From the NCBI RefSeq assembly GCF_031585635.1, contig NZ_CP134195.1, positions 2,232,001-2,296,000 on the forward strand: DNA of 64,000 bases, written 5' to 3'. How positions within the stretch are numbered: position 1 is the first letter of the stretch; each line of letters begins with the position of its first letter. The position numbers were made by a program, and so were the translations under genes. This stretch comes from Paraburkholderia sp. FT54 (GTDB lineage Bacteria; Pseudomonadota; Gammaproteobacteria; Burkholderiales; Burkholderiaceae). The notes under the pieces were generated by a model. The model made no database searches, was not told the DNA's origin, and worked only from the letters and a program-made list of their open reading frames with translations. Shown here one piece after another: positions 22,418 through 31,591 of this stretch.

Positions 22418-22440
22418 AAGCGGGCCCTTGTGGCCCGCTT
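22418..22440. terminator. bidirectional terminator between pgi and the LolD-like ATPase gene
   Basis: A 9-bp stem AAGCGGGCC (22418-22426) pairs with 22432-22440 around a 5-base loop. An A run on the left gives a T run for leftward transcripts; a shorter TTTT lies to the right. It suits the convergent genes on either side. Confidence 0.85.
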
Positions 22441-22468
22441 CGCTTTTGTAGCGACGCTCGACATCCGC

Positions 22469-23155
22469 TCAGGCGAGACGTCCCGCCTCGATCGTCACCG
22501 TCGTATCGCAGCGGCGCGCCAGTTCGATGTCATGCGTGACGAGAATCAACGTGGCGCCGTTCGCGCGGTTCATCTCGAACATCAGATCGATCACCGCATG
22601 ACCGGTGGCGGCGTCGAGACTGCCTGTCGGTTCGTCGGCGAAGAGGATCGCCGGATGCGTGACGAACGCGCGCGCGAGCGCCACGCGTTGCTGCTCGCCG
22701 CCCGAGAGCAGCTTCGGATAGTGACCGGTGCGCTTGCCGAGACCCACCTGTTCCAGCAAGCGGCGCGCACGCGTTGCAGCCTCGCGCGTGCCAATGCCGC
22801 CTTGCAGCTCCAGCGGCAACGTAACGTTTTCGAGAGCCGTCAAATGAGGCATCAGTTGAAACGACTGGAACACGAAGCCGACCGAACCGCTGCGCAAGGC
22901 GGCGCGCTCGTCTTCGTTCAGTTCACCGAGTTCGCGGCCGAGCAACCGAACCGAGCCCGAGCTCGCGCTGTCCAATCCTGCGAGCAAGCCGAGCAGCGTA
23001 GACTTGCCCGACCCGGATGCTCCGACGATTGCCACACTGCTGCCGGCATCGATAGCAAGATCGATGTCGTCGAGAATCGTCAGTTCGCCCGTTGCATCCT
23101 TAACCTTCTTGGATAAACCCCGCACTTCAATGACTGGATCAGTTTTGTTTAGCAT
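22469..23155 (-). CDS. LolD/YbbA-like ABC transporter ATP-binding protein
   Basis: The 228-residue ATPase has Walker [10 protein letters not shown], signature [14 protein letters not shown], Walker [13 protein letters not shown] and the H-loop VTHD, in the compact style of LolD/YbbA/MacB-type ATPases. The frame is open upstream, but ATG at 23153-23155 precedes [17 protein letters not shown], the normal N terminus. In E. coli ybbA is followed by the FtsX-like permease ybbP and lies divergent from tesA. Here the divergent tesA-like gene is present, but a terminator follows the ATPase and no permease gene is adjacent, so its partner must lie elsewhere. Confidence 0.88.
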   Translation of the reverse strand: MLNKTDPVIEVRGLSKKVKDATGELTILDDIDLAIDAGSSVAIVGASGSGKSTLLGLLAGLDSASSGSVRLLGRELGELNEDERAALRSGSVGFVFQSFQLMPHLTALENVTLPLELQGGIGTREAATRARRLLEQVGLGKRTGHYPKLLSGGEQQRVALARAFVTHPAILFADEPTGSLDAATGHAVIDLMFEMNRANGATLILVTHDIELARRCDTTVTIEAGRLA

Positions 23156-23183
23156 GGTGAAGCGTAGGTTGAAAGTGCGTGCC

Positions 23184-23858
23184 ATGACGTCTCGCGCCAC
23201 GGCGTTGACAACGGCATGCAGCTGCGCCGTTGTGGCCGCCACCCTGTTTTCAGTGAGCCTCGCGGCCCGGGCCGCCAACGCGCCCGAACCGGCCAGGCCG
23301 GTGATCGTCGTGCTCGGCGACAGCATCTCCGCCGAATACGGCCTGCCCCGCGACACGGGCTGGGTCGCCTTGATGCGCCAACGCCTCACCGACGAGCGAA
23401 TCGATTATAGCGTTGCCAATGCGAGCATCAGCGGCGACACCACGAGCGGCGGACGAGCCCGCTTGCCCGCGCTCATGCAACGCCTGAAGCCGAGCATCGT
23501 GATTGTCGAACTCGGCGCCAACGACGCCTTGCGCGGCGTGCCGCTCTCCACCACCGAGGACAACCTGCGCACGATCATCGAGCAGGCTCAGCAAGGTCAC
23601 GCGAAGGTCGTGCTGGTAGGCATGTATGTCCCGCCTAATTACGGCCCGGACTATACGCAAAAGTTCCACGGCTTGTACGGCGAACTGTCGAAGCAGTTGG
23701 GTGTGCCCCTCGTGCCGTTTCTGCTCGCCGGCATCGCCGACAAACCGGACATGTTCCAGGCCGATCAGCTTCATCCCACACAGCAGGCACAGCCAGTGCT
23801 ACTCAACAACGTGTGGCCGGCAATCAAGCCACTCCTTCGCACAAGTTCGCCGCACTGA
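23184..23858 (+). CDS. tesA: SGNH-hydrolase arylesterase/lysophospholipase, TesA-like
   Basis: The protein (224 residues from ATG 23184) is a periplasmic SGNH esterase/thioesterase. A signal peptide with hydrophobic core ending near AARA is followed by block I VVLGDSIS (nucleophile Ser47), Gly in the GDTTSGG block, Asn113 in GANDALRG, and the Asp194/His197 pair in DQLHPT. Start is ambiguous: ATG 23154 would add ten residues but overlaps the start codon of the divergent ATPase gene and has no ribosome site. The divergent ybbA-tesA order is conserved in enterics. Confidence 0.88.
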   Translation: MTSRATALTTACSCAVVAATLFSVSLAARAANAPEPARPVIVVLGDSISAEYGLPRDTGWVALMRQRLTDERIDYSVANASISGDTTSGGRARLPALMQRLKPSIVIVELGANDALRGVPLSTTEDNLRTIIEQAQQGHAKVVLVGMYVPPNYGPDYTQKFHGLYGELSKQLGVPLVPFLLAGIADKPDMFQADQLHPTQQAQPVLLNNVWPAIKPLLRTSSPH

Positions 23859-23976
23859 AAAGCCTGCTAACAACTTGTTTCCAGAACTTCGGGAACGCGG
23901 ATCGGTAAGGTCTCTCTGACACTTTCGTAATCCCGTGTAACCCGGCTCGATTTTGAGCGACTTATGAGGAGATAAC

Positions 23977-24318
23977 GTGAAATATTTACCGTTAATCGCT
24001 TTGACCGTGGCAATTTCCGCCTGCGCCGCTCAACCGCCCGCTGGCGTTCAATCCGTTGGTCAAAGCCAGCAACCGCCGAAGGCTGTCGCTACCTGCATCG
24101 CGCAAAAATGGGCCGACACCTCGCAGCAACAAGTCGTTTCGCAAGACACGTTGGCTAACGATCAAGCCATGGATGTGTATGTTCCGGGTCAGCAGCCGCC
24201 TAGCGGCGCCGCCGCTGTCGTACGTCCGTCGTACACCGGCAAGGGCACGTGGGTCGGCTTCCGCGCGAATGGCGCTGCGGGCAGCGAGGCCACGGGTGCA
24301 ATCAGCGGCTGCCTGTAA
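23977..24318 (+). CDS. small conserved lipoprotein
   Basis: The 113-residue precursor has a short signal with lipobox VAISAC, giving a lipidated Cys16. The mature part is Q/P/A-rich, then VATCIAQKWADTSQQQ and a C-terminal KGTWVGFRANG segment ending GAISGCL; two further cysteines (in VATC and SGC) could form a disulfide. The start is GTG at 23977 with a strong GAGGAG ribosome site. Function is unknown. It is monocistronic, closed by the terminator at 24375. Confidence 0.82.
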   Translation: MKYLPLIALTVAISACAAQPPAGVQSVGQSQQPPKAVATCIAQKWADTSQQQVVSQDTLANDQAMDVYVPGQQPPSGAAAVVRPSYTGKGTWVGFRANGAAGSEATGAISGCL

Positions 24319-24371
24319 TAGCTCCAGAGTGTCGCAGCAAACCGTTTGATGAGGCTTGCCCTCGTCAAACG

Positions 24372-24399
24372 AAAAGCCCCGCAATTGCGGGGCTTTTTT
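24372..24399. terminator. bidirectional rho-independent terminator
   Basis: AGCCCCGC (24375-24382) pairs with GCGGGGCT (24387-24394) around AATT, flanked by an A run on the left and six T on the right. It serves both the lipoprotein gene (rightward) and ppiD (leftward). Confidence 0.95.
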
Positions 24400-24413
24400 G
24401 TGTCAGCGCGGTG

Positions 24414-26351
24414 TTACTCGCCGCTCGCCTGTGCATTGCTGCTGTCAAGCGAACCGTAGAACTTCACCTTCGAGCGCGCACGCACGGCTTCGACATACGC
24501 CTCTGCTTCGGACTGCGCATCGACCTGCGCGATCTGTTGTTGCGCCGCGGCCAGATGTTGCGGATCGACCGTCGAACCCGCCACCACCGAGTTCACGCGA
24601 TAGATCGCATAGCCGTCGTCGCCGAGATCCACGCCGACGTAGGCCGGCAATTTTTGCGCATCCGCCTTGTAGATTGCACTCAATGCGGCCGGCGGCACGC
24701 CTTGCGCGTCGTTGCGCGACACCTTCAGCGGCGACGAGAAGCCCGTGGTCGCCTTCGACTTTTCGAACTCGGCCAGTTTGGCCACGCCGTCCTTGTGAGC
24801 CGCCTCGTTCGACTGAACCGCGATCACCTTCTGACGCACGGCATCCTTGACGGCGTCAAGTGCCGGCACCGCCGCGGCCTTGTAGTCGGTCACGCGCGCC
24901 GCGATCAACGTGTTGCCGCCGACGTCGATGGCCTGCGTGTTGTTGCGTGCCGTCGTGGCGTCAGTCGCGAACACCGCGGCGAGGAACTTCGCGTTGTTCA
25001 GCGGGCTGTCAGGCGCGAGCTTCGGATCCGGCTGCGGCGTGACCGTGGCGGTCTGAACTTGCAGCTTGTACTTGTCGGCAGCCGGTTGCAGGCTCTTGGC
25101 CTTTTCGTAGACGATCGAGGTGAAGCCTTCCGAATCGTCGGTGAAAGCCTTGCTGGCCAACTGCGTCTTCAGGTCTTTCGAGATCTGATCTTTCACTTCG
25201 TCGAACGGCCTCGTGACCGCCGGCTTCACGTCCGTCACCTTGACGATGTGATAGCCGAAATCGGTCTGCACGATGCCGCTGACTTCGTCTTTCTTCAGCG
25301 CGAACACGGCGTCGTCGAACGCCTGGCCGCCCGCGATCATGCCACGGCCGAAGTAACCCAGATCGCCGCCCTTCGACGCCGACCCCGGATCCTGCGAATT
25401 CTGTTGCGCGATCTGCGCGAACTGGTCCGGATGCGCCTTGATCTGCGCGAGCAAGTCTTCGGCCTTCTGCTTCGCCTTGGCCTTGTCGGCCGCGCTCGCG
25501 TCTTTCGGTGCCGCGATCAGGATATGGCTCGCGCGCACCTGTCCGTCGGTGCGGTAGTGCGCGAGGTTGTCGTCGTAGTACTTCTTCAGATCGGCGTCGC
25601 TCGGCTGCGCGGAAGCGGCGAGCGTGGCCGGCGACATCACGAGATACTGGATCGTGGCCGTAGCGGGCGTGGCGAATTCGTTGCGATGCGCGTCGTAATA
25701 CGCTTGCAGTTGCGCGTCGGTGGGCTGCACCTTCGCGGCGTAGTCGCGCGGATGGAACGCGATGCCCTGCACTTCGCGCTGCTGTTCCGCGAGTTCGGTC
25801 AGATGCTGCGCGAGCGTTTTCGACGTGAACGCGCTGCCTTGAATGGCGGCCGGCAACTGCTGCGTGGCGATGCTGTAGCGCACGCGTTCGTCGTACTGGT
25901 CAGGCGTCATGCCCTGCATGGCGAGCAACTGCTTGTAGCGGTCGACGTCGATCGTGCCGTCGGGATTCTTCAGCGACGAGATCACCGGATCGTTGAGCAG
26001 CACACGGCGCACGGCGTCGTCGGACGCGGTGAGGTGCAGGCGCTGAGTTTCATCGGCCAGCACGCGTTGCTCGATCAGACCGTCGAGCATCTGACTGCGG
26101 CGTTCGGGCGTGTCGAACGACTTCATGTCGAACTGCGCGCCGAGCATCTGACGGGCGCGGTCGAGCTGCTGACGCATCGCGTCGTCGTATTCAGCGCGCG
26201 TGATCTTGTGACCGTTGACGCTCGCGACGTTTGCACTTTCGTCAAAGAAGCCGCGAAAGCCCTGAATACCCACAAAACCCAACCCCGGCACAATGACGAG
26301 GATGAGCATGAACATCATCAGGCGTTTGTGATTGCGGAAAAAATCGAGCAT
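24414..26351 (-). CDS. ppiD: inner-membrane periplasmic folding chaperone PpiD
   Basis: The 645-residue protein has an N-terminal membrane anchor (MLDFFRNHKRLMMFMLILVIVPGLGFVGI), a SurA_N-like chaperone region, a parvulin domain around residues 265-365 (VRASHILIAAP, DPGSASKGGDLGYF, QTDFGYHIVKV) and a long C-terminal region. PpiD sits at the SecYEG exit and helps newly translocated proteins. E. coli ppiD lies in the clpX-lon-hupB neighbourhood; here those genes are about 6 kb upstream on the same strand. Length matches the family. Confidence 0.93.
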   Translation of the reverse strand: MLDFFRNHKRLMMFMLILVIVPGLGFVGIQGFRGFFDESANVASVNGHKITRAEYDDAMRQQLDRARQMLGAQFDMKSFDTPERRSQMLDGLIEQRVLADETQRLHLTASDDAVRRVLLNDPVISSLKNPDGTIDVDRYKQLLAMQGMTPDQYDERVRYSIATQQLPAAIQGSAFTSKTLAQHLTELAEQQREVQGIAFHPRDYAAKVQPTDAQLQAYYDAHRNEFATPATATIQYLVMSPATLAASAQPSDADLKKYYDDNLAHYRTDGQVRASHILIAAPKDASAADKAKAKQKAEDLLAQIKAHPDQFAQIAQQNSQDPGSASKGGDLGYFGRGMIAGGQAFDDAVFALKKDEVSGIVQTDFGYHIVKVTDVKPAVTRPFDEVKDQISKDLKTQLASKAFTDDSEGFTSIVYEKAKSLQPAADKYKLQVQTATVTPQPDPKLAPDSPLNNAKFLAAVFATDATTARNNTQAIDVGGNTLIAARVTDYKAAAVPALDAVKDAVRQKVIAVQSNEAAHKDGVAKLAEFEKSKATTGFSSPLKVSRNDAQGVPPAALSAIYKADAQKLPAYVGVDLGDDGYAIYRVNSVVAGSTVDPQHLAAAQQQIAQVDAQSEAEAYVEAVRARSKVKFYGSLDSSNAQASGE

Positions 26352-26400
26352 GCGTGAGGAGTGCCAAAAACAGAACGCCCGATCTTACAACAGCGGGCAA

Positions 26401-26428
26401 TAAAAAAGGCGAACCGGAGTTCGCCTTT
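26401..26428 (-). terminator. rho-independent terminator after tRNA-Asp
   Basis: A perfect 10-bp stem AAAGGCGAAC (26405-26414) with its complement at 26419-26428 and a four-base loop is followed by a T run on the minus strand. It lies 10 bp past the tRNA 3' end. Confidence 0.93.
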
Positions 26429-26437
26429 CGAGGATAC

Positions 26438-26514
26438 TGGCGGAGTGGACGGGACTCGAACCCGCGACCCCCGGCGTGACAGGCCGGTATTCTAACCGAC
26501 TGAACTACCACTCC
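26438..26514 (-). tRNA. tRNA-Asp (GTC anticodon)
   Basis: A 77-base tRNA with encoded CCA (26438-26440 on the minus strand). The acceptor arm pairs GGAGTGG with CCACTCC; the anticodon loop reads CCTGTCACG with GTC; the T arm GGGTTCGAGTCCC is standard. Confidence 0.97.
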
Positions 26515-26856
26515 TTATACTGCACTGAAACACTTAACCGGATCTGAAACCAGTGGTGCCGAAGGGCTCGAAAACTCCCAACAAAGCCTTGAGACAAGCG
26601 CTTCCACGCGATTCGATTGGTTGACTGCAACGAAAAATACAACAGACGGAAATTGTAACCGAAAGCGTCGCATGACTGCAACACTTCCGAAGTGCGACCG
26701 TGTTGCCCAACAGTAAGGAAGCCTTGGCGGGAGCGTTGGGCTCGCTCCGCGCGAGCCAGAGCGGCGCATGCGTACCATCGCCGCAATTCTGGGTGTGGTC
26801 GTAGACAGCCTGCGGGCAATCGCGGACACGTCCCTGTCCGGCCCGTGCCGCAAGCG
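26515..26856. other. intergenic region upstream of tRNA-Asp
   Basis: This 342-bp stretch separates the LysR gene end from the tRNA. On the minus strand TTGCAG (26676-26681) and TACAAT (26652-26657) with 18 bp spacing form a possible tRNA promoter, though it would leave a leader of about 130 bases. No gene is seen. Confidence 0.35.
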
Positions 26857-27804
26857 TCAATTCGACGCCCCACTCTTTATCCGCTCCAGCGAAGCCAGAA
26901 CCGGCGCGACTTTCGCCAGCTCCGCGCGCATCTCGTCGACCAGCCATTGCGCCACCTGGCGCACCGATCCCGACGGCTCGCGCGAGCGGCATTCCAGCAC
27001 GTAATTGCAGCCCGTCTCCACCATCCGGTCCGATGCGGGGACGACCGCCCCCGTATTGAGCGGCGCGGCGACCGCGAGCAGCCAGCCGAGCAGCACCCCG
27101 TGCCCGAGCATGGCGCCCTGCAGCGCGAGACCCGGATCGGAATAGCTGGCGTGTTTCGCCGATGCGTGGTTCATCACTCGTGTCAGCTCGAAATAGTCGG
27201 CCCACGTATGCGTGGTCGGCTCGAGGTGAATCAGCGTGTGACCGCCCGCCTGACGCGGCGCGTCGAGGGGGCCGTGCTGCGCGAGATAGTCCGGGCTGCA
27301 TACGGCGACGATCAGCTCCGGACAGAAACAGAGCGCATCGTGCTCCGAGCCGGGCTTATGCAGACGGATACCGAGATCGGCGCCATCGAGCGGACCGTAC
27401 AGGCGGCTCGCCATCACCTGCAAGCGCAGGTTCACCGACGGAAACGCATGCTGAAAGCGCTCATGGCGCGGCAGCAGCCACTGCGACGCGAACCCGCTGG
27501 AGATGGAGAGCGTGACCGTCTCGCTCTCTTCCTTGCGGCTCTTCAGTTCGGTGATCGTGTCGCTCACCTGGCCGAAGCCCGAAGCCACCGCGACGCGCAG
27601 TTTCACGCCTTCGTCGGTGAGGGCCAGGCCGGTCTTGGTGCGCGCGAACAGTTTGAAGCCGAGCGCGTCTTCGAGACGCGTCACCATGCGGCTCACCGCG
27701 ACCGGTGTGACGTTCAGTTCGAGCGCCGCGCGCGTGAGGCTCATGTGACGCGCGGCGGCCTCGAAAACGAGCAGCGCCTGAAGCGAAGGAAGCCTAAGTC
27801 CCAT
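26857..27804 (-). CDS. LysR-family transcriptional regulator (GcvA-like)
   Basis: The 315-residue regulator has the LysR winged helix in the first 65 residues (LPSLQALLVFEAAARHMSLT, then LNVTPVAVSRMVTRLED), followed by a periplasmic-binding-like effector domain. The MGLRLPSLQALLVFEAAAR opening resembles GcvA-type members. It is divergent from the FMN/FAD oxidoreductase gene across 97 bp that hold an inverted repeat, so it most likely controls that gene and the solute-binding protein gene after it. Confidence 0.9.
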   Translation of the reverse strand: MGLRLPSLQALLVFEAAARHMSLTRAALELNVTPVAVSRMVTRLEDALGFKLFARTKTGLALTDEGVKLRVAVASGFGQVSDTITELKSRKEESETVTLSISSGFASQWLLPRHERFQHAFPSVNLRLQVMASRLYGPLDGADLGIRLHKPGSEHDALCFCPELIVAVCSPDYLAQHGPLDAPRQAGGHTLIHLEPTTHTWADYFELTRVMNHASAKHASYSDPGLALQGAMLGHGVLLGWLLAVAAPLNTGAVVPASDRMVETGCNYVLECRSREPSGSVRQVAQWLVDEMRAELAKVAPVLASLERIKSGASN

Positions 27805-27814
27805 CTGCTAACAC

Positions 27815-27839
27815 CATGTTATCCGCGTTGACGAACATG
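27815..27839. promoter_or_regulatory. candidate LysR operator
   Basis: CATGTT (27815-27820) and AACATG (27834-27839) form a perfect 6-bp inverted repeat with a 13-bp spacer and contain the T-N11-A-type layout of LysR sites. It lies 10 bp upstream of the LysR start, in the shared regulatory region of the divergent oxidoreductase gene. Confidence 0.6.
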
Positions 27840-27901
27840 TAAATTGACGCGCCTTCAGGGCAACTCTACTTTGTCGGCAGACCCATCGAGAGAGTCCCGA
27901 C

Positions 27902-29959
27902 ATGACAGAACAAAACGCGGACCAAGCGCGGCCGGCCGCTTCGTCCGATCCCCTGCTGCAACCGCTGACGCTCAGGCATCTGGTGCTGAAGAACCGCGTG
28001 ATGAGCACGAGCCACGCGAGCCGTCTCATTCAAAACGAATTCCCGCAGGAAGTCTATCAACGCTATCACGAGGAAAAGGCTCGGGGAGGCATCGGGCTCA
28101 CCATGTTCGGCGGCTCGTCGAACGTGAGCATCGACAGTCCCAACACGTTCCAGCAGATCAACATGGGTGTCGACGAAGTCGTCCCGCATCTGCGGCGCTT
28201 CTCCGAACGCGTGCACGCCCACGGCGCCGCGCTGATGTGTCAGATCACCCATCTCGGCCGGCGCGGCGATCCCTACGCCGAACCGTGGCTGCCGATGCTC
28301 GCGCCGTCGCCGCGCCGCGAAACGCTGCACCGCGCGATCCCGCAAGCGATGAACGAGCACGACATCAAGCGCATCGCGGCCGACTTCGGACGCGCGGCGC
28401 GCCGCTGCATGGAAGGCGGACTCGACGGCCTGGAAACGCACGCGGGCGGGCATCTGATCGGGCAGTTCCTCAACCCGGCCGTCAACCTGCGCAGCGATCG
28501 TTACGGCGGCTCGGCCGCGAACCGGTGCCGCTTTGCGATCGAGGTTCACGAGGCGATCCGCAAGGAAGTCGGCGACGCCTATCCGGTCGGTCTTCGCTTC
28601 GCGCTCGAAGACGGCTGCAGCTTCGAAGAAAGTCTGGAAATGGCCCGCATCCTGCAGCAAAGCGAGCTTCTCGACTTCTTCAACGTGGTCTACGGCCGCA
28701 TGGACACGAAGATGTCGCTGGTCGTCAACAGCATGCCCGGCATGTTCATGCCGTCCGCGCCCTGGCTCGCCAAGGCCGCCGCGTTCCGGCGCGCGGTGCG
28801 GCTGCCGGTCTTTCACGCCGCCAAGATCGCCGATCTCGCCACCGCGCGCTATGCGATCGGCGAGGGCCTCATCGACATGGCCGGCATGACGCGCGCGCAC
28901 ATCGCGGAGCCGCATCTCGTGCGGCTCATCGAGACGGGCCGCGAGGCGGCCGCGCGCCCTTGCGTCGGCGGCTCGCATTGCCGCAATACGAAGGCGACCT
29001 GCATCCACAACCCGGCGACCGCGCGCGAAACCTTCCTGCCGCACGACATCGAGCCGGCCGCGACGCCTCGTCGTGTGCTGGTCGTCGGCGCGGGGCCGGC
29101 CGGTCTCGAAGCGGCGCGCGTGTGCGCGAGCCGGGGCCATCGGGTCACGCTACTCGAAGCGGCCGACCGCGCAGGCGGACAAGTGCTGCTGGCAGCGTCG
29201 GGAAGCTGGCGCAAGGATCTGATCGGCATCGTCGACTGGCGTCTCGCCGAACTGGAACGGATGGGAGTCGACATCCGCTACAACCAGTACGCCGAACTCG
29301 CCGACGTGCTCGAACAGCGCCCGGACGTGGCGATCGTGGCAACGGGCGGCACGCCCGATCTCGACGCGCTGCCAGGCGGCGAATCGTGCCGCTCGGTGGT
29401 CGATGCGTTGTCGGATACGCCGCCCAGAGCGGGGCGCGTGCTCGTCTACGACGGCACCGGCCGTCACAACGCGTATCTATGCGCCGAGCGCTTCGTGTCG
29501 GCGGGACTCGACGTGCGCCTCGCCGTGCTCGACGCGTTGCCCGCGCAGGAAACCGGCGGCAAGGGCGACGACCTCGTGTGGATGCGCAACCTCGAAAAGT
29601 GGCAGGTGCCGGTGCGCACCCATCTCGAACTCGTCGAAGTGCGGCACGGCGACGCCGGCATGCTGCGCGCGATCTTCAGGCATCAGTTGACCGATGAACT
29701 CGTGGAAATGGAAGCGGAGCATATGGTCGTCGAACGCGGGACCCTCGCCGCGGACGATCTCTTCGAAGCCGCTCGCGTGCATTCGGTCAACGACGGCCAG
29801 ATGGACCTCGCGGCGTTCGCGCGCGCGCAGGCGCAGCCGGTCCTGCGGAGCGCGACCGGCGATGCGCAGTTTCATCTTTACCGGATCGGCGACGCGGTGG
29901 CTTCGCGCGACATCCATACCGCGATCTATGACGCGTATCGCCTCTGCGTCGCGATTTAG
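27902..29959 (+). CDS. NADH:flavin oxidoreductase, dienoyl-CoA reductase / N-demethylase-like
   Basis: The 685-residue protein has an OYE-type FMN TIM barrel (about 15-350), a cysteine segment, and a C-terminal FAD/NAD domain starting RRVLVVGAGPAGLEAARV at about 390. This is the layout of trimethylamine dehydrogenase, FadH and the dimethylglycine or stachydrine demethylases. The barrel holds QITHLGRRGD and the NPAVNLRSDRYGGS signature. The Fe-S segment is unusual: Cys354, Cys360 and Cys367 remain, with Gly357 where FadH has the second cysteine of CxxC. This may mark a demethylase-type clade. Substrate is unknown; control by the divergent LysR and partnership with the next binding protein suggest a transported N-methylated or peptide-like compound. 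Confidence 0.82.
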   Translation: MTEQNADQARPAASSDPLLQPLTLRHLVLKNRVMSTSHASRLIQNEFPQEVYQRYHEEKARGGIGLTMFGGSSNVSIDSPNTFQQINMGVDEVVPHLRRFSERVHAHGAALMCQITHLGRRGDPYAEPWLPMLAPSPRRETLHRAIPQAMNEHDIKRIAADFGRAARRCMEGGLDGLETHAGGHLIGQFLNPAVNLRSDRYGGSAANRCRFAIEVHEAIRKEVGDAYPVGLRFALEDGCSFEESLEMARILQQSELLDFFNVVYGRMDTKMSLVVNSMPGMFMPSAPWLAKAAAFRRAVRLPVFHAAKIADLATARYAIGEGLIDMAGMTRAHIAEPHLVRLIETGREAAARPCVGGSHCRNTKATCIHNPATARETFLPHDIEPAATPRRVLVVGAGPAGLEAARVCASRGHRVTLLEAADRAGGQVLLAASGSWRKDLIGIVDWRLAELERMGVDIRYNQYAELADVLEQRPDVAIVATGGTPDLDALPGGESCRSVVDALSDTPPRAGRVLVYDGTGRHNAYLCAERFVSAGLDVRLAVLDALPAQETGGKGDDLVWMRNLEKWQVPVRTHLELVEVRHGDAGMLRAIFRHQLTDELVEMEAEHMVVERGTLAADDLFEAARVHSVNDGQMDLAAFARAQAQPVLRSATGDAQFHLYRIGDAVASRDIHTAIYDAYRLCVAI

Positions 29960-30001
29960 GCGAACACCCTTCCCGCTCGATCAGAACTCAAAGGACAAAC
30001 C

Positions 30002-31591
30002 ATGGCCACGACTCCGGACACAAATACCCCCGACCTCGAACGCAGGCGCGCCGTGAAAACGCTTCTCGCGGCGGGCGCCGCCGCGACCGCGGGCTGGTCC
30101 GCCCTGGCCGGCGCGGCCGCCACTGCGACGGCGACCGCCGCGGCGAAGCCGCGTCAAGGCGGCATCATGCGCGTCGCGACGGCCAACCAGTCGCAGTCCG
30201 ATTCGCTCGACCCCGCGAAAGCCTCGCACACCGCGGACTATTCGCGCATGTTCATGTTCTACAGCGGCCTCACTGAGTTCGACAGCAACTTCAAGGTGCA
30301 GAACGCACTCGCCGACGCGTTTGACACCAGCGATCACAAGCGGTGGATCGTCAAGCTCAAGCCGAACGTGCATTTCCACGACGGCAAGCCGCTCACCGCG
30401 GACGATATCGTGTTCTCGCTCTTGCGTCATAAAGATCCGGTGACGGCGTCGAAAGCCAGATCGATCGCCGATGCAATCGACTCTGTCAAGGCGACCGGAC
30501 CGCTGCAAGTGGAGATCGTGCTGAACGCGCCCAACGTCGATTTGCCCGCGCTGTTCGCCGTGCCGCATTTCGTCATCGTCGCGGCCGGTACGAAGGATTT
30601 CTCAAAGGGCAACGGCACGGGCCCGTTCGTTTGCAAGGAATTCACGCCGGGCGGCCTATGCGTCGGCACGCGCAATCCGAACTTCTGGAAACCGGGACTG
30701 CCGTATCTCGACGAAGTGCAACTCGTCGGCATCGTCGACGATGCCGCGCGCCTGAACGCCCTGCTCGCCGGTGACATCCAGCTCGTCTCGCCGGTGCCCG
30801 CGCGCGACGTCGAGCGCCTCAAGCGCGCCGGCGGCTTCGGCGTGCTCGAAAGCCAGTCGGGTCTCTACACCGATCTCATCCTGCGTCAGGACGCGGCGCC
30901 CACCCGCAACCCCGAGTTCGTCCAGGCGATCAGGTCCCTGCATGACCGCGAGCGCATTCAGAAGACGCTGCTGCGCGGCTATGCGACGATTGGCAACGAT
31001 CATCCGGTTCCCGCGTGGCACCCCTACTATCTCGCAGGACTGCCGCAGCGCACTTACGACCCCGAGCGCGCGAAGTCGCTCATCAAGAAAGCGAATCTGT
31101 CCGGCACGGCGGCGGAAATGGTGGTCCCTCCTTCGATCGAATCCGCACTCGATTCCGCGCTGATGTTGCAACAAGCCGCGATGCAGACCGACCTCACACT
31201 CGACGTGCGCCGCGTGCCCGCTGACGGCTACTGGTCGACGCACTGGATGAAGCATCCCATGACCTACGGCTCGATCCTGCCGCGGCCGACGCTCGATCTG
31301 CTCTATACGCAATTCTTCAAGTCCGATTCCGTGTGGAACGAGTCGGGCTGGAAGAATGCGCAGTTCGACCAGCTGCTGGTGCTGGCGCGCCAGGAGAAGG
31401 ACGACACCAGGCGCAAGCAGATTTACGGCGACATGCAGACCATCGTGTACGAGAAAGGCAGCATCATCATCCCTGCATTCATCAACTTTATCGATGCGCA
31501 TAGCAGCCATGTCAAAGGGCTGGCCGGTTCGCCTTCGGGACGCTTGATGGGCTACCGCTTTGCGGAATTTGCATGGCTCGACGCTGCGTGA
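30002..31591 (+). CDS. family 5 extracellular solute-binding protein (ABC importer), probable Tat substrate
   Basis: The 529-residue protein resembles peptide/opine/nickel binding proteins of the DppA/OppA class: GGIMRVATANQSQSDSLDPAKAS at the start of the mature part, then VHFHDGKPLTADDIVFSLLR and a C-terminal HSSHVKGLAGSPSG region. The N terminus ERRRAVKTLLAAGAAAT followed by an alanine-rich stretch looks like a twin-arginine signal, although the consensus is imperfect. It starts 42 bp after the oxidoreductase gene with an AGGACA leader, so the two are likely cotranscribed. No permease or ATPase genes are adjacent, which is unusual for this class. Confidence 0.85.
   Translation: MATTPDTNTPDLERRRAVKTLLAAGAAATAGWSALAGAAATATATAAAKPRQGGIMRVATANQSQSDSLDPAKASHTADYSRMFMFYSGLTEFDSNFKVQNALADAFDTSDHKRWIVKLKPNVHFHDGKPLTADDIVFSLLRHKDPVTASKARSIADAIDSVKATGPLQVEIVLNAPNVDLPALFAVPHFVIVAAGTKDFSKGNGTGPFVCKEFTPGGLCVGTRNPNFWKPGLPYLDEVQLVGIVDDAARLNALLAGDIQLVSPVPARDVERLKRAGGFGVLESQSGLYTDLILRQDAAPTRNPEFVQAIRSLHDRERIQKTLLRGYATIGNDHPVPAWHPYYLAGLPQRTYDPERAKSLIKKANLSGTAAEMVVPPSIESALDSALMLQQAAMQTDLTLDVRRVPADGYWSTHWMKHPMTYGSILPRPTLDLLYTQFFKSDSVWNESGWKNAQFDQLLVLARQEKDDTRRKQIYGDMQTIVYEKGSIIIPAFINFIDAHSSHVKGLAGSPSGRLMGYRFAEFAWLDAA

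Noticed and set aside
24249..26357. 702-codon plus-strand frame opposite ppiD
   Set aside because: Antisense shadow; ppiD has a membrane anchor and parvulin domain in the true frame.
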